A stretch of 64,000 bases of DNA, from assembly GCA_002179805.1 (NCBI GenBank), contig NAVB01000925.1, forward strand, positions 1-64,000, written 5' to 3'. This DNA comes from Acanthamoeba lenticulata. Lineage: Eukaryota; Discosea; Longamoebia; Acanthamoebidae. This document shows positions 10,201 to 21,300 of the stretch, piece after piece. The notes below the pieces were generated by a model, which was not told where the DNA came from, did not search any database, and was given only the letters and a program-made list of their open reading frames with translations. The number at the start of each line of letters is the position of its first letter. Position 1 is the first letter of the stretch. A program made the translations under genes and the position numbers.

Positions 10201-13200
10201 GCTTCTTGGCTAGTGCCTCCTTCAACACCTGTTGCAGGGTTGCGTAGTGCTGCGCTCCGGCGAGTCAGCACCGCCGAGTAGAAAATGACGTCAGCAAGAG
10301 GTCTTGTGCCGTACCCTGTAGAGCTCGACAGCGACGCCTAGGGACGTTGCCGAGGGCGGCTCCGGCATTTCCCGCATGACCGAGTAGTCGATGAGGGCCT
10401 CAAAGGATGAGAGCAGCAGGACGGCAGCTTCCTGATGAAACCTGCCCTCGCATGTCACATCCGAGTAGTCGGCCGACTTGTCCAGGCTGAAGTCCTCCAG
10501 CTGCCGTTCGCGACACACGGGCTAAGTAAGCGTGGTTCATGGGCACAAGGACGGACGCTGTGAACCGCACCTCTGTTTTAATCAGCTTTTGCACGAGTGT
10601 GTCGAGCATGGCCTGCAGTTCCTCAAACACCGGCAGCGGCTCGGGCTCTGTCTCTGTTACGACCACACGAGCACACACGCTGTCAGACACATAGCAGAGT
10701 TTTAGCAAGTAAGGGCTCAACGGACCGGAGCTCGACGCCTGGCGCCGACCTTGCTCCACCTTGCTGACGCACAGCTGGGCGGCATTGATCAAGTGGCCCA
10801 GCGGCTCCAACTAGCCGGGCGTCCGGTCAGGAAACGAGAGCACATGACGAGTCAGCGCAGAAAAGGAGCAGGTGAAGCGAGGGGACAAGGTCGAGTACCC
10901 GCTTGACGGTGGCAGCTGAGGTCTGCGAGACTTCAACGCACTGATCCAGCTTGATTGGAGCCGAGACGCCCGGGTTGGTCTCAATGAACAGCGTGAGGTG
11001 GTGCAGTAGCAGCTCCAATATCGCTTCCCTCACAGCCAGCGAAGGGCTGGCATTTAAGAATGAGGAATCAGTGCGAGGGGGAGCGGGTGCTCTCGAGCGT
11101 TGAAAGGCGCGCACCTGATTCGGAAGACTTCAGTAAGCGCGTCATAGAGCCGTGCGCGGATCTCCCACTGCTGGCTTAGACATCGGCGCAGGAAGCCCAC
11201 CATCTCCAACGAGAGCAGCTCGGCTGAGAATAAAATTAGACCAAATGAGCACAAGCAAACTTGGTGGATGGTGATGCGGGCGGACCTTTTTGGGCCTCGT
11301 GCTTGTTCTTCTTGCGGGCGCAGCTCTTGAGCAGTTGCTCGAAGCCGGTTACCGCAGTCAGGCGCGACTCCATCTCTCTGAAGCCGAGTCATCAGTTCCT
11401 CGCCAGGTTCCCCCCCCCCCACAACACAGCAGGGCAGGATGCAGACCTTGAGAACATAGCCTTGCGTAAAACCAAGATAATGTGGTCCTGGAACTGCGGG
11501 TTGATGGCCATGATTGGCTGTCATCAAGGAAACATGGCGTTTAGTCATCGACGAAGCAGAGCAGAAAGAGAGGGCAGCAACCTCGACGGCAGCGAGCAGA
11601 GCTCGGGTCACGGTGGGCGGCACGTAGGAGAGGTAGTCAAAGACTTCCTTGATGCGTGGGAGGTACTCGCCGCCACCGCCGAGAAGCAGATCCTGGCACT
11701 CGCGCGAGATGGATGAAAGCAGTATGACGTACTGCAGCACGTTGCTGTTCTCGCCGCTGATCATCTGCCATCCCATAAAATCAGGCTTTATCAACCTAAG
11801 GTAAAGGAGACTTCTGAACGTTCAAGGCGTAGGTACCACTCGGGACAGGATCTGTTCGAGGATCTCGTTGCGTACGCTCTCGTGAACCTTGAAGGTCTCC
11901 AGGAGAATTCCCACGCCCAGTCGAAGCAACATCCTGTCATGCAACAAAGCATGTTAGTGTACAGCCACACTGAGTTGAAGGGATGAAAAGGACGCAACTT
12001 GTTGGGCGACGATACGGCGATAACGGAGGAAGATGACGTTGGCGTCGAGGTCAAGCCGGCAGAGGCTGATGAAGTAGAGGCGGTACCGGAGGTGACGCCG
12101 GCCGATGATGAAGCCGATACTGAGTCCATCAGCATGACACCAAGCTGAACGAGCGACGGCGTGATGTGATCCCACCCATAGGCTGAGTGCTTGATTGTCG
12201 CCAAGATGGCAGCATCCAGATTGACTGCAGTCCGTTACGGAATTAGCCGGCGCCTCCGCATCGAGAAGAGAGACGTACTCATGGGGGGCATGTGTTGCCG
12301 CATCTTGTCCATCCAGTGCGACTTAGACTTCTTCTGCTGCTCTTTGTAGTACGTCTGCCCGGAGTTGCAAATGTGAGTTAACATTTGATGCTTGAAGAGG
12401 CCGCGAACACACCTGGACGGCGGTCTTGATGGTCTCCAGAGCTTGGTCGGCGAAGCGTTGGATGCGGGCGACCGACAAGAGCAACGCAACGGTGAATGAG
12501 GTCAGCGGGAAGTTCTCGCTCTTGAACACCTTCAAAAAGGCGCGGCCGAGCTCCTGATCCTGCTTGATCGCAAACTGAAGGTGAAGCAGGATGGTGCCCT
12601 CAATGTGCCGCAGGAGCTGCTCGTCGGCCGAGGCCGTCGTGCGTCCCCTAGAATCGCGAGATTCAGGCCCGCTGCTCAGTTCAGGGGTAGAGGCAGGCGC
12701 ACGTACTCTTCCACATCGTATTTGTGACCCTGAGCCTCGAGGTGATTGGCTATGCCCCGCAGCAAGCTTGCTTTCACTTCCGTGGAGCCCTTCGTAGCCA
12801 GGAGAATGAGCTGGTAGATCAGAGATGGCAGTTCATTGAGGTCGATGCCTTTGAAGAAGCTGTGCCCCGAGTGAGACAAAAACGTGCAACTTTAATTCTA
12901 CGTTGGTCCACATACCTGACGGTCTTGTGAAGAACACGTTGGAGGTCGTCGTTGGAGAGGGTGGCCTCCCTTAGCGCCGCAGTGATTTGTGTGACCAAAG
13001 CCTCCGACCAATCGAGGTCACACAGCCTTTGATGCTTGCAATGAGTGGACGTCATTGGGGGAGGGGGGCATTGAAAAATGATCGCTCACCTGCCAATGAG
13101 GTGGCTCTTGTACTGGGGTCCTGACTTGTTGGTGTATTCGTCCACACCCACCGCGGGCAGACGCTCGATAGCCGCGAGGGTCTTGGGCAAGAAGGCCAAG

Positions 13201-14277
13201 AATCGTCCCTCAGCCGAACGCGCTGCGTGACATCAACTCCTAAGATGAGCCTCCCCAACATCGGTGACTCGAGCGAGAAGAAGCACAAACAGCATACCCT
13301 TCTCCACGCCCCAAAGGATAACTTCCACAAGATCGATGAAGTCCTCATCTGGAATGGCATCCATCTGGAAAAAATAAAGTCAGCCAAGGCTTGTCACACA
13401 GAAAAAAAGAGAAAAAAGGGATTCGTTGCCTCAGGAAGTAAAGCGTTGACGGCCTCCTCGGCCTTCTTGTTGACGAGACGACCCTTGATGATGAGCCACA
13501 TCACGCGCTTGAGTATGGACAGGCGAGCTTCCTTTCCATTCTCTGTGTTCGCTGGGAGACCGTGAAAGATGGCCCGGAGCAGCTGTACGAGGTCACCCTC
13601 GGCCGCCACTCGCTTATTTATGTAGCTCAGCAGCTCAGGCTCAGACACCTGGGCACAAGCGCGCCTTTGCATTCAATATTGTCTTTGGATAATAAACAAG
13701 CTGGTGGCCAGTGTACCGATTGAATCTTGTTGTTCAAGCGGACAAGGCCTTGGTTGTCTGCCGACGGTGCGGAAAGTCCGCTCGCCTGAGACTGAGTCAA
13801 GTGCGGTTGCATCTTGTTTTCCCATATCTCTACGATCTCTTCGTCGAGCGATCCCTCTCCAACTTCATCAGGTTCCTCCTGTAAGACTGTGTGGCTGGGT
13901 GAGCGAGAAGAAACAAATGGAAAGCCCTGGGTGCGCACTGTGTGCACAGCGGCGGGCAGGTGCCGCCAGTTTCTTAGGCTCTTCGGAAGCAGGCTGCTGC
14001 TCCTCCTCTTCCTCCTCCTCATTCATGCTTTCGTTTTCCTCCCCCTCATCTTCTTGGGGGCGCCTGTAAAGACGAGATGTAAAGTAACAGTCGTGTGGCA
14101 AGGAGATGGCACATGCGTACCTCCGTTTTGTTCCAAGAGTCTTTGCCGGGGCTACTCCTTTGCTGCTAGCGCTCTTCCCTGCAGACGATTTTCTGAAAAC
14201 GTACCAATTCATTTAGAGTTGATGTGATCTAGCAGCAAGGTGTGATTGCACCTTGCAGACACTTTTGTCCTCACCAT
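7207..14277 (-). CDS. FANCI: Fanconi anaemia group I protein (FANCI)
   Basis: About 25 small exons on the minus strand encode an alpha-solenoid protein collinear with FANCI. Matching blocks in order: [14 protein letters not shown] (12830), [19 protein letters not shown] (12480), [20 protein letters not shown] (12170), [12 protein letters not shown] (11460), [18 protein letters not shown] (11190), [15 protein letters not shown] (10490), [14 protein letters not shown] (7840), [13 protein letters not shown] (7640) and [17 protein letters not shown] (7480), then a basic Lys/Ala tail and TGA at 7209-7207. FANCI pairs with FANCD2 as the DNA clamp of interstrand-crosslink repair. The proposed start is the ATG at 14277-14275 (ACCATGG context), spliced at 14251/14193 to give an N-terminus resembling the histone H3 tail, then an acidic Glu-rich stretch, then [15 protein letters not shown]. 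An alternative ATG lies at 14212. The human ubiquitination lysine and the S/TQ cluster are absent (see findings). Confidence 0.9.
14121..14277 (-). other. First two FANCI exons: H3-tail-like N-terminal extension
   Basis: Exon 1 (14277-14252) ends AG|GTGCAA and exon 2 (14192-14121) starts after TTTTCAG, a 59-base intron with both consensus ends. The joined codons read [16 protein letters not shown], followed by [17 protein letters not shown], and the next exon begins with an acidic run (EDEGEENES, then seven Glu). The splice is inferred from sequence only. If translation starts at 14212 instead, the residues before RKSSAGKS would be MNWYVF. Confidence 0.6.
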
Positions 14278-14471
14278 GGTGTCTCAATGTGTCACTACCC
14301 CTGCCCTGCGGCAACCCTCTTGTAAAAAGACAAAAGCGGGCACAACAAAAAATCTTTTCCAGTAAACATTTTAATTTTTGGGTTGTTTTTTATTATTTTA
14401 TTTTGAGTTTGGGGGGAGGGGTGTGCAGGTGGAAGCGAAGCGATGCGGCACACCTACACCATGGTGTTGGC

Positions 14472-15666
14472 CTACTCGCGCAAGGACTTGTTCGGGCGCG
14501 AGTCAAGAGGCTTGATGATGGTAACGAAACTGAATTCCTCCAGAGAAGTAAAGTATCGCAGGTCTAGCACTTGGTCGAATAGAAGGCAGCACGATGGAAC
14601 GTTATCGTCTTCGTCGTGTGGCGGGAATAGATCTTCGAGCTGGAGAGGCACCACATTACAGCGGTAGCCTTCTCGCTCCTCTACACGGGCCTTCACTTGG
14701 TTCAACCCCTGTGTGCAAGAAGATGCTTGGTCTTATGCAGATGATAACCGAGTCCGCCCAGATGGCAAGCACCTCTCGCTCTCGGGCACAGATCTGGTAG
14801 AAGACGCCGCCCGGCAACAGATACGCATCCAACACCTTCAGAAGCAGGTCGACATGAGAAGACAGATAGATCACCTCCGATCCGACAGCCACTTCGACTG
14901 GGTCAAACTGCAAGGCGAGCAAGTGAGGTGAGTCATGAGGAGTGATCTTACAGTCAGGCGTAGAACGCACTGATCGATTCGAGGCATCGGCTTCGTCCCA
15001 TTCCAGATGATGCACTTGCACAGTCGTGGTGATGTCTCGCTGGCCGAAGAGTGGACCATGGCCTGCAGACGACGGCGCATTGATGGCCACGTTGTGGCGC
15101 AGGTTATCGAGCACCTGTTTGATTATGCAGTTGGTGAAGAACGCAAACCATCCTGATGCGCTTGTGGCAGGGTGCTTACCAGAGGCAGGCGATCAGTAAG
15201 ATAGAGCCTCGAAGCAAAGTGAGCACATATGAGGCCGACGAGGCCGCAACCAGCACCAAGCTCCATCACCGACTTGCCGGTAAAGAGGTGAGGGTTAACA
15301 TAAACCCATCTGCACAAACCAGTTAGGAGTCCCTTTACAGGCTGCTCAAGCAGTGGTGGAAAAACCTGGCCATGACTACAGCCGCCTCATAAACTGCACA
15401 GCCCGAGAAGTGATAGAGCAACGACGTTGGTTCCAACACTCGCCCCTCAATCCTGCCCATCGTGGCGCTGTCCGCACCGCAGACTTCTGGGCCAGGCGAA
15501 CTCTTGGCCTTCAGCACACGCAGCTCTCGCACTCGCACCTCGTCACCCCCGCCAAAGCAGAAGGTGGTGACCTCTCGCCTCTGCGTTTCATCTGCTGGTG
15601 TTTTTTTGCCATTAGTTTCAGAAAAAGAAGATGCATAAAGCACTCGATTTGTTGCTCACCTTCCAT
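14472..15666 (-). CDS. METTL21/FAM119-type protein methyltransferase
   Basis: Exon 1 is only ATGGAAG (15666-15660) followed by GTGAGC. It splices to an exon reading DETQRREVTTFCFGGG, giving a clean start. Further exons encode GRIEGRVLEPTSLLYHFSG, then W-V-Y ... GKSVMELGAGCGLVGLICA (SAM-binding motif I), LYLTD (motif II acidic residue), NQVLDNLRHNV, VQVHHLEWDE and VIYLSSHVDLLLKVLDAYL. Stop TAG is at 14474-14472. The small seven-beta-strand domain with an acidic VLEPTS entry segment matches the METTL21/EEF2KMT group of lysine methyltransferases, which modify chaperones and translation factors. The target cannot be told from sequence. Seven or so short introns. Same strand as FANCI and about 195 bases upstream of its start. 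Confidence 0.8.
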
Positions 15667-15733
15667 TCGAAAAAAATCACCACGCCGGATTCAGCAGCAA
15701 GTTTTTGGCGGCTTTTTTGCCGGCAGAGAACAA

Positions 15734-18219
15734 ATGCAGCAGACCAAGACACAAGCACCCGAAGATGAGAGTGCCGAAGAACAAACAGCCGCCGCGATCC
15801 TCCAGCTCTTTTCCTCTCCGCGCATGCCTGGCCAGTCAGATGAAGTGACAATTATGCGCAATCTGTTGTTCAATTCAGCCACGGGCTTTGAGCTCGATGA
15901 ATCTGCACGAAAAGCCCTCCGGTTGCTGATGGACGTACGATTGGGGCAAAGCGGCAACACTCTCATCCACGTTGCCGCACGGAACGGACGGGCAGACCTT
16001 TTAGGGCTCCTAGTTCTTGCTCTCTCCGCAGCGAAAGATGCTGCTTTGTTGCCAGCACAGAAGGAGGCAGCAACAAGTGGAGCCAAGCTATTTCCTCTTG
16101 CTGACGTACCAAACGTCAACGGAGACACTCGTACGCCCACTCGTCTGGCTTGCTACACTCCCGGGCTTCATTTTGACCGCTGCCGCAGCGCTGATGTTCG
16201 GCGCAATGGGCGGCTTCGCGGACGTGGTTTCGTGGCTTCTCCAGCATGGCGCCTCCGCCGCTCGCACCAATCGATCAGGTGCGCATTCACATCACACTCA
16301 CAAGAAGCATGCGCTTCTCACCATGGTTCTGGTTCCATTTCGGCGTGCAGGAATGACAGCGCTGATGTGCGCCTGCTGTGCGGGTGGCGACCAGGCCGCA
16401 GTTGTCGGCTTGCTCCTCGCTAAGCTCAAGGACCAGCCGCGTGACGTCGACGCACAGGACGGCAATGGGAACACCGGTACGCTCCTTGCTCTTATCCAAG
16501 ATAGACCACAGCACTTATGACGGTCGGCTGTGTTCCTTAGCGTTGCACTTTGCGGTGAAGGAAGGGCACCAGCACTGCGTGAGGATGCTGCTCGCGCACG
16601 GCGCCGACGTGACCAAACGAAACCGGCTGAACAAGGTCACTGCGCCCTATCGCTGCGCGAGGCCATCACTCGATCTGACAGCAGACTCATCATGCATGAC
16701 AGACTCCGCTTCAGACCGCGCAAGAGGCACCAGTGAGCGCCGGCTCTAAGGCCTGCAAGACAGCCCTCCAGCGGCGATGGCAGGAGCTCGAAGAAGCCGC
16801 AGCCAACGCGGAAAAGGGCCTCGTCGCCACCCAAGAACCAGGTTCGTCGTCCTCTGACCTTGAGCTTTTTCATGGCCCATTCGGCTTATAGCGTGTTACC
16901 ATCACAGGACCAGAGCGGAAAGGAGCCAAACGACGAGCGCGACAGAAGCAAAAGAAGAAGCAGCAGAAGCCGCAGGAGGGGCAGCAATTAGAGGCTAAGC
17001 CACAGCAAGATCAACACGAGAAAGAGGTCACGGAGAAGAAAGAAGAACAAAACGATGGCAATCAAAAGAAAGAAACGCTGGAGAGGGAAGATGGGAAGCG
17101 ACGAGACGACCCTGCCAGTGAGCCTGCTGCAGGAGTCAAACCTGACCACAGCGCCAGCAAGAAGCCGCTCGAGCCTGCGCACAAGAAGGACGGCGACCGA
17201 GTGCCGCAGCCACAGGCAAAGCCAAGGCCACAGCCACAACAGAAGCAGCAAGCCGCGGCAGCGCCGGCTCCCGCCCTGAAGCAGCAGCCAAAGCAGGCCC
17301 TTGCCAATCGGCAAGCCCATGGCGCCGAACCAGCAGCACGGACGGAGCAGCAGCGACCACAGCCATCCGAACCCTCGCCGGCGCCCAACTCGTCAAGGCA
17401 AGGCAAGGCCAACACGACCACAACACCAACGACGACAACACCAACGACACGAGACCAGCCGGCGGAACCTTCCAAGCCTGCGGCGCTGCGCTACGCGGAG
17501 GTGGTGGCTGCGGGCCAGCGACGACCGCCACCTCCGGGCCTACAGGCCCGGGCGAGTCCCGCGCCTTCGGCTAATAGCTCAGCTGCGGCGCGTGAGGCCA
17601 CCACAACTCGGCGCAGCACACCGCCCGTGAAGCCAGCGCCGAGCACTCAACAGTCTAAACCGAACGAGTCATTTGAGCAAGTCAAGGCCCTCTACGAGCA
17701 AGAAAGGCAACGCAACCAGGAGCTCCTTGTGCGCCTAGAGATCGCGTACAAAGAGACAGCATTGGTCGAGGTCGAGAAGCAGCTCCTAGCTCACGAGCGT
17801 GATCAGGCCGTTGAACGCGAGCGGTTGCTGGATGCCAAACTGAAGGAGAGCCACCCACAAGCGGAGAGCCTTGCCCTCACGATCACCCACGTTCTTGGCG
17901 TAATCGACCCCTCCTCTTCCTCTTCCTCTTTCTCCTCCCGACAACTTGACAAGGGAGCTGATTTGTTGTTGTTGAAACACAGAGCTTAGAGGACGAGGAT
18001 CTGTCGATGGCGCAGATAACGGCACTGCAACAGATCCACAGCAAGGCGCTGGCCGACTTGCAGGCGGCAATGGACCGCCTGATGCTGCAACAAGAGCAGG
18101 TTCTCTTCGAGGAACGCAACGCCCTTCAACGCGAACTTGGTTATCTGCGCGCCCAAGCAGCTGCGCCACCACCAACATCATCGTCAGCAACTGGGCGCAG
18201 GCCCAACCCAACCGTGTAG
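15734..18219 (+). CDS. Ankyrin-repeat protein with Lys/Pro/Ala-rich linker and coiled coil
   Basis: Start MQQTKTQAPEDES at 15734, stop TAG-side codon ending 18219. N-terminal exons encode at least four ankyrin units: GNTLIHVAARNGRADLLGLL, a degenerate MFGAMGGFADVVSWLLQHGA, MTALMCACCAGGDQAAVVGL and LHFAVKEGHQHCVRMLLAHG, each starting near an exon boundary. From 16750 a long low-complexity exon follows, first strongly basic (KRRARQKQKKKQQK) and then Pro/Gln/Ala/Thr-rich. The C-terminus is a coiled coil of about 130 residues (FEQVKALYEQERQRNQELL ... ALQQIHSKALADLQAAMDR). No catalytic domain is visible. It is probably an adaptor. Expressed head-to-head with the methyltransferase, the two starts only 68 bases apart, suggesting a shared bidirectional promoter. 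Confidence 0.75.
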
Positions 18220-18380
18220 CGCATGTCGACATAAAGCTTTGAAAATCAATCGACACATCATGGAGAAGTGGAGCGGAGGTCGGTGAGCACTGCGGACGGC
18301 CACAACAACCCTTTGGCATTGGGGCCGCAATCGCCCAAGCGGAGGCACAGTAAGGAAGGAGATTAGTGAAGGTGGGCAAG

Positions 18381-21300
18381 ATGCAGATGCAAATGACCGA
18401 CATTGATTGGCGGCTGCCCATCGCCGAGAAGATGGAGGAGAAGGAGGCGCAAAAGCAGCTGCAGAGCGACCTTCACCAGAAGTTTGAAAGCTTGGTTGTC
18501 GCTAGCCACGTCCTAAAGGCCGTGGAGAAGTTCAAGGGCCTCCTGCACCACGTGCGGTTCCCCTGTTTTCACAATCTTCACCTTTAAATGCGTGAATGAC
18601 CTCACCCGAACCCTGCAGCGGGAGCCAGTGGAGGAACAGCTTCCACCCGAGGAGAAGAAGCGTCGAGCGGTCGAAGCTGCACAAGTGCTGTCGGTCACGT
18701 CGCCCTTCAGCTTCCTGCCGGGCGCCGTTCGTCGCCGTCTCGCGGCCAAGGCTCAGCTGCTCACCTTCAAAGGTAAACTGCTCAGCACGCTCGTTTTACA
18801 CTGCTCTGGCACTGAACGACTATGCTCTTCCCTTCACTCCAAAGAGGGCGACCTCATCACGAGGCAAAAGTCCAAGGACCGCCAGGTGTACCTGCTCAAG
18901 GACGGACAGGTGATGGCGGTGGACATCACCGGGCCCCTGCCTCGTTTCCTTCAGTACTACAGTGCGTGTGACCTGTCTCGCCCTCTCGCAACACACACGC
19001 GCTGGCGCGTCTTCGCTCACCTCGGCACGTACACTATCGTTCTCAGGCGCGCCGGCCTACTTTGGGGACTGGGAGAGCCTGTTCGACGTGCCCGAGCGCA
19101 TGGCCGAGCTCGTGGCCGGCAGCGACGTGGTCGTCTACGCCATCCAGGACACCGACTTTCTTGACCTCCTCTCCTACCAGGCACGTCCTGCCGCTTCAGG
19201 CGCTTTGCAGAGCCAAAGGCTGACCCTTGGTCGTAATGACGATGATTGCAAAACAGAGCTTCAAGTACGTGCTCATTCGCACGCTGAGGAACAAGCAAAA
19301 GCTGTTTTCGTCCATCAATGGCTTCATCACGCACATCGCCGATTCGGTCACCACCAAGCGTGTGGACTTTCTTTCCACCCTCGAACTCTATCGCAAGGTG
19401 CGCGGTCATGTGCTGCATCGCCCTGGTGCCGAGTCACGATGACGATAAGCCTCTTCTCACTGCTTTCATGATCGCAGCTGAAACCGGCGATTCACAGCAA
19501 GATGGAGGCCGACGAGATCGACACCGGCGGCTGGGCTTATGCCATGCGACGGTCCGCTGCTTGTGACTCTTTCTGAGGTCCCCTCTGCTTGCTTGAAGGG
19601 CGAAGCTGACGTCACCAATCTCATTCCTGCAGGCTTCCGGAGAATGTGACGCAGACGTTCGTGTTCCTCCTGTCGTCGTCGATCCCCGACGTCTACCTCC
19701 ATCCGGGCTTCCTCTCCAACATGGTGCCTACCGGTACCATCTTCATCATGCTCGGTCTCTTGGCCTCTGCAGGCACCTGACACACGGCGCGATGGCGTAC
19801 CGCAGTGGGCCGACGCAGGGCCGTGTTCAAGCTGGGCGACGGCAAGTCACTTGTGCTCATCCGAGACGACTACACGGATGTCATCGACTTCCTCTCCATG
19901 CTCTGCCTTCATGCCATTGAAGGCACGCACCTCACGGACTCCAAACGGGATGTAAGCTTGACTGACTCGAGCTGTAGCGCGCAAGCTGCGGCAGCGAATC
20001 GCGTCGCCGCACTCGTTCAGGATCATCCAGGACTTTGTGCTGAGCAAGGCCAAGCAGGTTCAAGCCCTGCTCGAGCGCGAGCAGGAGCAGCTCCGCCGTC
20101 GTCTGCAGCGCATTGAGAGCTACCGCAGCAGCGGCCAGATCCCTACCCGGCCGACTCCCGCCCAGCCCGCCATCGCCTCGGTGCCGCATGTCGACGAGCA
20201 GCACAATGCCCAGGCCCAGCAGCATCACGCCGCGCATCATAAGCGCACGATCTCGCAGGCCATCAAGGAGACGCTTCACTTGCCCCACGCCTCGGGCAAA
20301 GAGGCCAGCCCGCAGGCCCACGCGGCCAAGGCCGAGGCTCCTGGCGCGTCCCAGTCGGGGCACAGCCGGGAGCCCTCGCCCAGGTCCCACAACAAGGAGG
20401 CCGCCAAGGAGCCGTCGCCCCACTCGGCTCAGGCCCAGGCTCTGGCCCAAGCCCAAGCCCAGGCTCAATCCCAGCCGCAGGCGCAGGAAGGCGGCAGCGA
20501 CAGCAGCAAGAGGGATGACGAGTCCCTGGCCCATGGCTTCCCACTCTCGCCCTTCATGCACCCCAAGAAGGAGAGCGCCGACGAGCAAGACGCCATTCTG
20601 GCCCAGGTATGTTGTGTTCACACGTCAACCGCCCTTTCAACCGCATACGTGACTCATGATACACGTCCAGTTGCCGTTCAGCGAGAAGGAGAAGGCGGGC
20701 CTCAAGGCCATGTGGCCCGATGACCTCGTTCACCGGTGCGTGTGCTGCGCTGCCGCGCCTGCTGGGTGACGCGGTTGCTGATTGGGGCGGGGGCGGGATT
20801 GTGCAGCATCTGGGACATGATCATTCACCACGAGGACTACAACATCTCGGTCAACCTCTCCACTCAGTGGGTCTCTGACGCGAACGAGCGCTGGTGCGTT
20901 TTTAATTCTTTATTTTTCACTATTTAATCTGATTTCTTTTTACAATTTTAATTCTGCAATTATTCATAAATTATTATTTGAAAAAGGACGCGGCTGGTGC
21001 AAGAAGCGGCGGTGAAGCTGATGGGGCAGTTCGACTGCCACACGGTGCGCCAGCCCGAGAAGATCGAGCAGCACTGCTCGCTGTACCGGCAGGAGGACTA
21101 CGCGTGTTCGCGGACGGCCGACAGCCCGACGTCCTCCAACGAGGCGGCGCCCAAGGCGGACCACGAGAAGCCGCGAAAGAGCAAGAGCAAGAGCTCCAAG
21201 TCGCCGCTGGACGAGCGCCAGGCGGCCGCCAAGCAGCACGAGAAGCACGAGGCCGAGCACAAGCGCGCCAAGCGAAGTAACAGCGCCAATGACGTATCGA

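Noticed and set aside
14121..14277. A separate histone H3 gene or pseudogene
   Set aside because: Only the first 14 or so tail residues match. No H3 core follows, and the frame continues through an acidic run into FANCI exons.
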